DNA of 26,686 nt from assembly GCA_963580005.1 (NCBI GenBank), contig CAUZJR010000013.1, forward strand, positions 1-26,686, written 5' to 3'. The notes under the pieces were generated by a model. It did no database searches. It had not been told where the DNA came from and saw nothing but the letters and a program-made list of their open reading frames with translations. This document shows positions 1-6,718 of this stretch, piece by piece (position 1 is the stretch's first letter; the number at the start of each line of letters is the position of its first letter). Made by a program: the position numbers and the translations under genes. The DNA comes from UBA8437 sp963580005. Lineage in GTDB: Bacteria > Planctomycetota > Planctomycetia > Planctomycetales > Planctomycetaceae.

Positions 1-63
1 CCGGGTTTAGGATGCGGCCAGAGTGACGTGTTGCTGACGCTGGTTCACCTGGGAGACACCACG

Positions 64-1095
64 ATGACTTCTCGCCGAATGATGCTTGGTCTGCTGTTCG
101 CCGCCGCTCTCTGCCTGGCACCTCCCAGCGGCGACAAAGCCCAGGAGGCTCTTGCCGCGAAGCAGGCCAAGAAGGCGAAGCAGGCGAAGCAGGCGAAGCA
201 GGCCAAGCAGGCCAAGCAGGCGACGCTCTACGTACGGTACCAGCGTGGTGACGAGGTGTCGTATGGGATTCTCGAGGGGAAGACGATCCGCAAGATCGAC
301 GGCGACCTGTTCGGCAAGTGGAAGAAGTCGGGCAAGAGTGTCGACCTGGACAAGGTCAAGCTGCTGGTGCCTTCGAGGCCGACGCAGGTGTTTGCCATGG
401 CGGGCAACTACAAGAGTCACCTGGGCGACGAGGACAAGACGACCACGACGATCACGACGGTCACGACCATTGCCCAGGACAACAAGAGCGGCAAGACGAC
501 GACCTCCTCGGACACCACGTCCGAGATTCGCCGCAGCGGCGTGATTCCTCCCAAGTTCCAGATCCCTCAGCCGTTCTACAAGACGATCAGCTGCCTGCTG
601 CCTCACGGAGGCACGATCATCCTGCCCAAGGAGGCCGAGACGGTCCATTACGAGGCGGAGCTGGTGATCGTGATCGGCAAGACGACGCGGAATGTCTCGA
701 AGAAGGACGCTTTGAAGTACGTGTTTGGTGTCACCTGCGGCAACGACGTCAGTGCTCGGGTCTGGCAGACGAACGACGTGCAGTGGTGGCGGGCCAAGGC
801 GTCGGACACCTTTGGCCCCTGCGGTCCCGTGATCGCCAGCGGACTGGACTACGACAACCTGCAATTGACACTCAGGCTCAACGGCGAGGTGCGACAGGAC
901 GAGAGCACGAAGTATTTCATCAACGACATCGCCTCGATGGTCAGCTTCCTCAGCCGCCACGTCACGTTGCATCCCGGCGACCTGATCTACACCGGCACTC
1001 CGGGCAAGACCGACGCGATGAAACCCGGCGACGTGGTCGAGGTGGAACTCTCGGGCGTCGGCATCCTGCGAAACAAGGTTGCTGCTGAGAAGTAA
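64..1095 (+). CDS. Exported fumarylacetoacetate hydrolase (FAH)-family protein
   Basis: A 343-residue protein starting at ATG 64, with GGGAG about 8 nt upstream. An in-frame start at 28 would add 12 residues ahead of the signal peptide and is less likely. Residues 1 to about 30 form a signal peptide (Arg-Arg, then a hydrophobic stretch), followed by seven Ala-Lys-Gln/Lys triplets. The FAH fold follows: NYKSH near 115-120, metal ligands E197 and E199 in HYEAEL, D228 in GNDVSAR and K245 in KASDTFGP, then a C-terminal YTGTPG. These are the family's metal-binding and catalytic positions and all are present. FAH enzymes cleave or hydrate beta-diketo acids and are normally cytosolic, so a secreted one is unusual. 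A Thr-rich insertion at about residues 125-160 interrupts the early fold. Substrate unknown. The exported PQQ protein lies 88 bp downstream. Confidence 0.88.
   Translation: MTSRRMMLGLLFAAALCLAPPSGDKAQEALAAKQAKKAKQAKQAKQAKQAKQATLYVRYQRGDEVSYGILEGKTIRKIDGDLFGKWKKSGKSVDLDKVKLLVPSRPTQVFAMAGNYKSHLGDEDKTTTTITTVTTIAQDNKSGKTTTSSDTTSEIRRSGVIPPKFQIPQPFYKTISCLLPHGGTIILPKEAETVHYEAELVIVIGKTTRNVSKKDALKYVFGVTCGNDVSARVWQTNDVQWWRAKASDTFGPCGPVIASGLDYDNLQLTLRLNGEVRQDESTKYFINDIASMVSFLSRHVTLHPGDLIYTGTPGKTDAMKPGDVVEVELSGVGILRNKVAAEK
157..219 (+). repeat. 9-bp tandem repeat coding Ala-Lys-Gln units
   Basis: Seven consecutive 9-bp units of the form GCS-AAG-CAG lie just after the signal peptide of the FAH-family gene. 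Unit two reads Ala-Lys-Lys; the other six read Ala-Lys-Gln. Only the third base of the Ala codon varies (G or C). The unit length is a multiple of three, so gain or loss of units stays in frame. The product is a positively charged linker. Confidence 0.9.
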
Positions 1096-1183
1096 ACGAA
1101 TTCAGTCCCGGCCACGTGGGGGACGACCGCCCCTTCGGGTATCCTGTGCAAGGATCCCACCTGGCCCACTTGGAGACTTGCTC

Positions 1184-2605
1184 ATGACTCGTGTGTTCGT
1201 CGTGCTCGCCCTGCTGTGTTCGATGGTCTCGCCGATGCTGGCGGCCGACGTCCCGTCGTTTTTCCGCCGGAGCCAGGGTGCGTTGGGAGACGACTTCGCC
1301 TTGCCCGAGCAATTCGCGGCCAAGGAGCAGCTGGTGTGGCGGCAGGAGGTGTCTCCGGGGATTTCGACCCCGTGTGTGCATGGCGAATTGGTGGTGGTGA
1401 CGACCTGGAACAAGACTCGCAAGCAGTTGGCGACGTTGGCCCTGGACCGCAGCAGTGGCAAGCAGTTGTGGAGGCGGGTGTTGAAGACCGAGCGGATCGA
1501 GAAGACTCATTCCACCGGCAGCCCGGCCGTCTCGACTCCGGCCTGTGACGGCAAGCGGATTTACGTGTTCTTCGGCAGTTTCGGCCTGGTCACCTACGAC
1601 CTGGACGGCAAGGAGTTGTGGCGGAAGCCGATGGGTCCGTTCCAGGACGAGTTCGGAGCCAGCAGTTCTCCGGTGCTGGTCGACGATCTGCTGGTGCTCA
1701 GCGAGGACCACGACGTCGACTGTTTCCTGATCGCGATCAACCCGGCCAACGGCAAGACGGTCTGGAAGACGCCTCGCAAGGGCCAGACCCGCAGCTACTC
1801 GACTCCGATCGTCTGGAAGAGTGGCAAGGAGCGTGTGCTGGTGGTGGCCGGTGCGTTGAAGATGACGGCGTATGAGATCAAGACGGGCAAGCCGTTGTGG
1901 TGGGTCCGCGGCTTGTCGCGGATCGTCGATACCACTCCCGTGACCACCCCCAAGCGGCTCTACATCGCCTCCTGGACTCCCGGCGGAGACCTCTCGGAAC
2001 GGATTTCCATGGAGCCATTTCCCGAGGCGTTGGCCAAGCTCGACAAGGACAAGAACAAGAAGATCGCCAAGACCGAGTTGCCCGAGGGGAGCCCGGTCGG
2101 GGCACGGTTCTTCCGCATCGATCTCGACCAGGACAAGGAGCTGGATGCCGCCGAGTGGAAGCATCACGCGAATGTCTTCAAGAACGCTCAGAATGTCGCG
2201 ATGTCGGTCCTCCCCGGTGGCCGGGGTGACGTGACCGAGACGCATGTCGAGTGGCTTTCGCGTGAGGGCCTGCCGGTGGTGCCCAGCCCTGCCATTTACA
2301 AGGGGTTGTTGTACATGGTCAAGAATGGCGGCATCCTGACCAGCTTGGATGCCAGGACCGGCAAGCGGACTCACCGCGGACGGATCCCCGGCCGAGGCAG
2401 CTACTATGCGTCCCTGGTGGCTGGTGACGGCAAGATCTACGCCTGCAACGAGGCGGGAGTGATGTCGATCATCAAGGCCGGCACGAACTGGTCGGTGATC
2501 GGCAAGCACGATTTTGGCGAGAAGATCCTGGCCACGCCGGTGGTCATCGAGGGCCGGATGTTCATTCGCACCGAGACCGCGGTGTACTGTTTTGGGCGGA
2601 AGTGA
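1184..2605 (+). CDS. Exported PQQ-like beta-propeller protein with inserted EF-hand pair
   Basis: A 473-residue protein. ATG 1184 is chosen because GGAG lies 8 nt upstream and the product opens with a clean signal peptide ending near MLAA at residues 18-21; the frame opens further upstream but that part has no signal sequence. Repeated blades of the type ALDRSSGKQLWRR, YDLDGKELWRK, AINPANGKTVWKT and EIKTGKPLWW are hallmarks of PQQ-type propellers. Between blades sit two canonical calcium-binding EF loops, at residues 287-298 (DKDKNKKIAKTE) and 313-324 (DLDQDKELDAAE), with acidic residues at positions 1, 3, 5 and 12 (Asn at position 5 of the first). No PQQ-dehydrogenase catalytic motif was recognised, so it is probably a binding or scaffold propeller in the periplasm. 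It converges on the DUF1559 gene with a 17-bp gap and no visible terminator. Confidence 0.88.
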   Translation: MTRVFVVLALLCSMVSPMLAADVPSFFRRSQGALGDDFALPEQFAAKEQLVWRQEVSPGISTPCVHGELVVVTTWNKTRKQLATLALDRSSGKQLWRRVLKTERIEKTHSTGSPAVSTPACDGKRIYVFFGSFGLVTYDLDGKELWRKPMGPFQDEFGASSSPVLVDDLLVLSEDHDVDCFLIAINPANGKTVWKTPRKGQTRSYSTPIVWKSGKERVLVVAGALKMTAYEIKTGKPLWWVRGLSRIVDTTPVTTPKRLYIASWTPGGDLSERISMEPFPEALAKLDKDKNKKIAKTELPEGSPVGARFFRIDLDQDKELDAAEWKHHANVFKNAQNVAMSVLPGGRGDVTETHVEWLSREGLPVVPSPAIYKGLLYMVKNGGILTSLDARTGKRTHRGRIPGRGSYYASLVAGDGKIYACNEAGVMSIIKAGTNWSVIGKHDFGEKILATPVVIEGRMFIRTETAVYCFGRK

Positions 2606-2622
2606 GTCACGAGGAGTGTCGG

Positions 2623-3714
2623 CTAATAGTTGGACACCAGTGCTCCATCTCGCCGATTGCACAGGTTCCTGTAGGCCTGCGGGTTGATGTTCTCGTTGAT
2701 GAATCTCACCGAGGTGTCACCGAAGAGGAACTGGGCGCCTCCTGAGTGAAAGCTGCCGAAGCCGCCGACGGCCTGGGGGTTCTTGAGGTCGATCTGCACC
2801 GCGGTGGCGGGTGTTTGTCGCCCGCGGAATCCGGCCGGCAGGTTTCCGGACTGGTTGATCATGGTGGCTCCGTTGCGGAGCGTGCTGCGTGTGCCCGAGG
2901 CCCAGCCCAGCCCCCCGGTTGCTTCGCGGTTCTCGCCCACGAAGAGCGTATGCGAGCTGCCGTCGGGGATCTGCTGGTAGGTGACGCTGCTGTTGAGAAA
3001 CAGCACGCCATTCTGGTCGACGTCAATTGGTCCGTCCTTGTAGGTTTTGGGGGCCTTGGGTCCGGCATTGGGTGCCGGTGCGACCAGGAATCCGTCGTGG
3101 TGGACACCGGCGTAGCCAGTCGTGCCGACCAGGACAGCGACCGCCTCCTTCTCAATTTCACCCCGCGGCGGACTCCCCGGGGTGCCGGGCGGTGGTGCGA
3201 CCGGTTGCCGGGTCACCGTTGGCGCGAGAATCGATGAAGGGCACCGCAACAGTTCGAGCGGCTGCGCCCGGGCGTCGATGTTCTCTTTGGCGTAGATGCT
3301 CTTCCCAAAGTCGATGTGCCGAAACACGTTGCCCTCGTCAATGAACGGCAGCACCTGCACCATCCAGCTCATGTGGTATCCCTGTGGAGTGCTCTTGATC
3401 GGGCCGGTCTTGTCGATCGTCCCTGATGGCAGGCAGCGATGGGCCATTTCATAGTTCTGCAGCGCGACTCCAATCTGCATCAGGTTGTTCTTGCAGGAAG
3501 CACGACGAGCGGCCTCGCGGGCCTGCTGCACCGCCGGCAACAGCAAGGCGATCAGGATGGCGATGATCGCGATCACGACCAGGAGCTCGATCAGGGTAAA
3601 ACCTGGACGACGGCGACGCGATGCTGTGGACATGTAAGTGGGACTCCGTGGGAGCTCGTGATCGGGATGATCGGGATGATCGGGGTGTGTTGGCACTGTG
3701 TTGAGGTCGGTCAT
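2623..3714 (-). CDS. DUF1559 (SBP_bac_10) prepilin-like protein
   Basis: A 363-residue protein if started at 3714. The motif PGFTLIELLVVIAIIAILIA, then LLPAVQQAREAARR, is the class III prepilin signal and N-terminal helix typical of planctomycete DUF1559 proteins, with Glu at +5 after the Gly-Phe cleavage site. A globular DUF1559 domain follows with YHMSWMVQVLPFIDEGNVF, GTTGYAGVHHD, SHTLFVGENRE and a C-terminal FHSGGAQFLFGDTSVRFI. Two starts compete. ATG 3714 overlaps the upstream stop as ATGA with AGGA 6 nt upstream. ATG 3633 gives a conventional 11-residue leader up to the Gly and has GGAG 10 nt upstream. I list the longer form because of the coupling. It is the last gene of the pseudopilus operon and, by inference, its shaft subunit or substrate. 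Confidence 0.9.
   Translation of the reverse strand: MTDLNTVPTHPDHPDHPDHELPRSPTYMSTASRRRRPGFTLIELLVVIAIIAILIALLLPAVQQAREAARRASCKNNLMQIGVALQNYEMAHRCLPSGTIDKTGPIKSTPQGYHMSWMVQVLPFIDEGNVFRHIDFGKSIYAKENIDARAQPLELLRCPSSILAPTVTRQPVAPPPGTPGSPPRGEIEKEAVAVLVGTTGYAGVHHDGFLVAPAPNAGPKAPKTYKDGPIDVDQNGVLFLNSSVTYQQIPDGSSHTLFVGENREATGGLGWASGTRSTLRNGATMINQSGNLPAGFRGRQTPATAVQIDLKNPQAVGGFGSFHSGGAQFLFGDTSVRFINENINPQAYRNLCNRRDGALVSNY
3660..3686 (-). repeat. 9-bp triple repeat in the long DUF1559 leader
   Basis: On the plus strand GATCGGGAT occurs twice in succession and is followed by GATCGGGGT. Read on the minus strand this gives repeated His-Pro-Asp in the optional leader of the DUF1559 gene, between the two candidate starts at 3714 and 3633. 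Such low-complexity sequence before a prepilin peptide hints that the leader is dispensable or untranslated. Confidence 0.8.
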
Positions 3715-4139
3715 GGCGTGTCCTGCCTGGGGTTTTGCGATGGGCCGACGGTTCGTGTGTCGTAGCCGTGGGCGGGTGTGTGAGCGAATCCGGGTTCGAG
3801 TCGGACATGAGTTTCGAGCCGTCGAAATCCGAGTCGGGTTTCCGAGGTGACGACCCGGCTGAGGACCTCCACGGGCCCCAGCCCTTGGAGTTCGACTTTC
3901 CAGGTCTGCTGGGTGAAGTCCTGGTCGGCCAGCCGTTTCGCGGCTCGGTCTGCACCGGCCCGCGCCAGCCAGTCGGCCTGGGCCTGCAATTCGAACTGCC
4001 CGGCCTGCCTGTGCTGGATGAGCGAGAGTCGGAACAGGGAGCCGGCCATGCCGACGATCAGCAGCACAACGATCAGCACGACCAGCAGCACGGTACCGCG
4101 GCGGTGGTGTTTCCCCAGCGGCAGTTGGGATCGTCTCAT
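3711..4139 (-). CDS. GspK/PilX-like minor pseudopilin
   Basis: A 142-residue protein from ATG 4139, whose ATGA overlaps the stop of the GspJ-like gene. A short basic leader ends in HHRRG, followed by a hydrophobic helix TVLLVVLIVVLLIVGMAGSL. The +5 residue is Val rather than Glu, as in GspK and PilX proteins, which lack that Glu. Next comes an amphipathic stretch, RQAGQFELQAQADWLARAGA, matching the AxAGAxxA region seen after the membrane helix in GspK-type proteins. It is much shorter than classical GspK (about 300 residues), so the large globular domains are absent. The GspK assignment rests on operon position after I- and J-like genes plus the missing Glu5. It probably caps or primes the pseudopilus in the inner membrane. 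Confidence 0.72.
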   Translation of the reverse strand: MRRSQLPLGKHHRRGTVLLVVLIVVLLIVGMAGSLFRLSLIQHRQAGQFELQAQADWLARAGADRAAKRLADQDFTQQTWKVELQGLGPVEVLSRVVTSETRLGFRRLETHVRLEPGFAHTPAHGYDTRTVGPSQNPRQDTP

Positions 4140-4645
4140 GGGGTCGTCTCCGCACCCAGCACTGCGGTCACTCGAGTCGGCCAAACGTCGGGGGGGTGTG
4201 GTCGCGACTGGGTTTCCGGCGTCGTCGTGATACGGACCAGCCGTCGAGTTCTTGAGTCTGCCTGAAGCGGTTCCAGGACAATCGAGAAGTCATGGGCGGG
4301 CACGCGGTAGGTTTCGACCTGAGCCGGAATCCCGTCGACCCTGCGGCGCAGACCCTCTTCCACTCGACTCCAACTGACCTTCGCACGACCGTTTGCGACC
4401 AGGTTGAGCACCAGGTGTCCGGGGGTCGAGGTATCGAGCGTGGCGTCGTCGGCGGCGTGGACATCGTTGCGAAACTGTCGGGCGAGGCGGTGTCCGGCCT
4501 GGGCCGCCACCAGCGCGTCGCCCCCGGTCCGTTCGGACCGCATCAGCAGTGCCATCGTCAGGGTCCCCATGATGACCATCATCGACATCACGGCGATCAC
4601 GACGAGCATTTCGATCAGCGAGTATCCTCGGCGCGAGCGAATCAC
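4136..4645 (-). CDS. GspJ-like pseudopilin (prepilin-type N-terminus)
   Basis: A 169-residue protein starting at GTG 4645. That GTG is chosen over ATG 4675 because it sits 7 nt after a strong GGAGG and forms a GTGA overlap with the upstream stop. The leader ends SRRG and the mature chain starts YSLIEMLVVIAVMSMMVIMG, with Glu at +5: a class III prepilin signal. The rest, including RSERTGGDALVAAQAGHRLARQFRND and a C-terminal beta-rich region, matches the general plan of GspJ (PulJ) pseudopilins, where a long helix is followed by an Arg-rich segment and a small sheet. It is the second of three small pseudopilin genes between gspF and the DUF1559 gene. Overlap with the next gene is again ATGA. 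Confidence 0.78.
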   Translation of the reverse strand: MIRSRRGYSLIEMLVVIAVMSMMVIMGTLTMALLMRSERTGGDALVAAQAGHRLARQFRNDVHAADDATLDTSTPGHLVLNLVANGRAKVSWSRVEEGLRRRVDGIPAQVETYRVPAHDFSIVLEPLQADSRTRRLVRITTTPETQSRPHPPDVWPTRVTAVLGAETTP

Positions 4646-5067
4646 CTGGAGTCCTCCAATGGGGCCGGAATCCATCCGGTCAGTCGCACCGGGCGAGCGG
4701 CCTGCCCTGGGGGTCCCATCCAGCCGACGCTGACTGTTGCCTGACGTCGAGCGTCGTCATCGCGGATCGCGATGTCGAGTGTCAATTCGGGCAACCACTT
4801 CTGCGTGTCCCACCCGCGGGCGACGTTGGCCCGGGCGAGTTCGGGCGTTTCGCCGGCGACGAGTCGCTCGAGGCAGTTTTCGGCAACCTGGGTGGCGAGT
4901 TGTCTCTGTGCGGCGGACCTGCGGACGTGGTTGCTCTGCAACAGCAGCGGCCCGACCAGCATGACGACAGTGGTCAGCAGGATGCCGGCCACCAGCATCT
5001 CGACCAGCATCGCGCCTCGGCGTCCACCGCGGGCACGGGGGCGTGTTGTGATGGTGGTGTGGTGCAT
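4642..5067 (-). CDS. GspI-like pseudopilin
   Basis: A 141-residue protein from ATG 5067, overlapping the upstream gspF stop as TGATG. An 18-residue basic leader (TTRPRARGGRRG) precedes AMLVEMLVAGILLTTVVML, with Glu at +5, so it is a class III prepilin. It continues QLATQVAENCLERLVAGE, which resembles the region following the helix in GspI/PulI, where residues such as A..lA...le are common. A small C-terminal beta domain contains DDARRQATVSVGWM. Gene order (I then J then K) and size support the GspI call, which I infer rather than prove. In type II systems GspI starts the tip complex of the pseudopilus. Confidence 0.75.
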   Translation of the reverse strand: MHHTTITTRPRARGGRRGAMLVEMLVAGILLTTVVMLVGPLLLQSNHVRRSAAQRQLATQVAENCLERLVAGETPELARANVARGWDTQKWLPELTLDIAIRDDDARRQATVSVGWMGPPGQAARPVRLTGWIPAPLEDSR

Positions 5068-6632
5068 CAGGCTTGCTCCGAAAGCAGTTTGACGAGCGGG
5101 TAGAAGAAGCCGATGCAGATGAAGCCCACCAGCAAGCCCAGGACTCCGATCACCACCGGTCGGACCACCTGGTAGCTGAGCACCACCCGGCGGTGCAGGC
5201 GTCGCTGAGCCGAGTCGGCCATCAATTGCAGTGCCCAGGGCAGGTTGTTGAGTCGTTGTGAGCACTCGAGAACCGCCTGTTCGCGGCTATTGATCAGGCG
5301 TTGCTGCCTGAGTGCCGCCCAGCCGTTGCCACCGGCCACAACCGCCTCGCGGACCCGCTCGAGCCGGATCGCCACCTCGGGCCACTGGCCCGCGTCGACC
5401 TGGATCTCGAGGGCCTGGTCGAGAGTGCGGTTGCCCGAGAGTGCCAGCGAGAGGCTGCGGAAGATCGAGGAGGAGTGCATTCGAGGCCAGAGGCGTGTCA
5501 GCCACGGGAGTCTCAGGTTCTCGAGACCCCAGAACCAGCTGATGCCAAAGGCCATCAACAGCAGGCAGGGCAACGAGACGATGGGTGCGACGAGCAGGAG
5601 GTGCGAGACCATCACGTCCGAGGATGAGATCAGGTTCGAGGTGATGGCCGGCAACTCGATGTCGAAGCCCTCGAAGATCCGTTTCAGCTTGGGGACGATA
5701 TACACCATCAGGAACAGGCAGATGGTAATCGTCACGCTCAACACGGCGGCCCCGTAGATGAAGAAGGTCGAGATCTCCAAGACGGTGCCCACCTGCCGAA
5801 TCGACTGCGACTGCAGCGTGGCGGCCCGTTCGAGGGCTTCGGCCAGGCACCCCGATTCGTGCCCGACGCGGACGGCGACCACTGTGGCACGAGGCAGCAG
5901 GCCGGGGCAGTCTTCCAGGGCATCGGGCAGAGCGACCCCGTCGCGCAAGCGGTCGGCCAGGTGCCGAATGCGGTTCCGGAACCGGGACGGTTTGGAAAAG
6001 CCGATGAACCGCCAGATCGAGAAGGCCTGTGCCCCATCCAGTGATTCGGCGTAGCTGTCGAGCAGTTGGGTCAGAGACTGTTCCCGTTTCACGGCGATGG
6101 CCAGCAGCCACAGCAGTTGTCCCTGCTTGGATCGCCTGGCACTGGCGGGGCCTTCGGTCAGCACAAACGGGATCACGCAGATCGGGATGGCCAGGGGCGC
6201 CACGAACAGCAGGGGCAGTCCGACCAGGCACCAGGCAACCACGTGCAGCAGGCCGAGCCCTTCCTCGAGTTCCAGGAGTGCCGACGGAGACATCTCGGAC
6301 CGCACCTTGATGCTCAGTCGCATCGCCATCACCGCCGCCCAGCCGATGAACGCCAGCAGGAACAGCATCATCGAATCGGCCAACAGTGACGCGATCGACT
6401 CTGCGGGTGCTCCTCGTGCATGCAGGCCCCAGCCGAAGATCGCGATCATGCCACCGATCGAGACGAGCAGCATTGCGGTGGCGACCAGTGACAGCAGCAC
6501 CCGTTTGACGGCCAGCAGTCGAGGTTGTCGACGCTTGCGCAGGCGTCCGGACACGACCAGCAGCGTGACGCCGCCCAGCGGCACCAGCAGGATCGTGAAC
6601 ATCGCGTAGGCAAGAGTGATGTCGGCGTTCAC
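5067..6632 (-). CDS. Third GspF-family platform protein with extra N-terminal membrane domain
   Basis: A 521-residue protein from GTG 6632, about 120 residues longer than ordinary GspF. Two GspF domains are visible. The first is at about residues 170-300 (RNRIRHLADRLRDGVALPDALED, then VGHESGCLAEALERAA), followed by a membrane helix and the diagnostic IVPKLKRIFEGFDIELP. The second is at about 385-500 (LSLALSGNRTLDQALE), with a C-terminal membrane helix ending FYPLVKLLSEQA. Before them lie about four extra hydrophobic segments near residues 8-28, 45-68, 86-106 and 130-158, replacing the normal soluble N-terminal segment. It is an inner-membrane platform component expected to contact the GspE ATPase. 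Its start overlaps a small upstream ORF (GTGA) and its stop overlaps the GspI-like gene (TGATG). Confidence 0.88.
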   Translation of the reverse strand: MNADITLAYAMFTILLVPLGGVTLLVVSGRLRKRRQPRLLAVKRVLLSLVATAMLLVSIGGMIAIFGWGLHARGAPAESIASLLADSMMLFLLAFIGWAAVMAMRLSIKVRSEMSPSALLELEEGLGLLHVVAWCLVGLPLLFVAPLAIPICVIPFVLTEGPASARRSKQGQLLWLLAIAVKREQSLTQLLDSYAESLDGAQAFSIWRFIGFSKPSRFRNRIRHLADRLRDGVALPDALEDCPGLLPRATVVAVRVGHESGCLAEALERAATLQSQSIRQVGTVLEISTFFIYGAAVLSVTITICLFLMVYIVPKLKRIFEGFDIELPAITSNLISSSDVMVSHLLLVAPIVSLPCLLLMAFGISWFWGLENLRLPWLTRLWPRMHSSSIFRSLSLALSGNRTLDQALEIQVDAGQWPEVAIRLERVREAVVAGGNGWAALRQQRLINSREQAVLECSQRLNNLPWALQLMADSAQRRLHRRVVLSYQVVRPVVIGVLGLLVGFICIGFFYPLVKLLSEQA

Positions 6633-6718
6633 GGTGTGGCTCGAAACGAAGTGGACATCAGGTGCAGGGTGCGACGGGTTTTCTGAACGGGGTGGGGATC
6701 GAGGCGGTAACGAATCAT
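6629..6718 (-). CDS. Possible 29-residue bridging ORF between two gspF genes
   Basis: ATG 6718 forms an ATGA overlap with the stop of the upstream gspF, and its TGA at 6629-6631 forms a GTGA overlap with the start of the downstream gspF. The predicted product begins MIRYRLDPHPVQKTRRT and is basic, with no hydrophobic segment and no recognisable family. It fills the only sizeable gap between these two genes exactly. It may be a real micropeptide, or simply a translated bridge that keeps ribosomes moving into the next gene. Coding by composition cannot be judged at this length. Confidence 0.35.
   Translation of the reverse strand: MIRYRLDPHPVQKTRRTLHLMSTSFRATP

Noticed and set aside
7..972. 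A 321-codon minus-strand frame opposite the FAH-family gene.
   Set aside because: It includes Leu-Gly-Leu-Leu repeats created only by the complementary AKQ repeat; the plus strand holds the conserved enzyme.
962..2662. A 566-codon open frame on the minus strand opposite the PQQ-propeller gene.
   Set aside because: It is Arg/His/Pro-rich with no domain or start context, while the opposite strand encodes a clear propeller with signal peptide. Long antisense frames are expected in GC-rich DNA.
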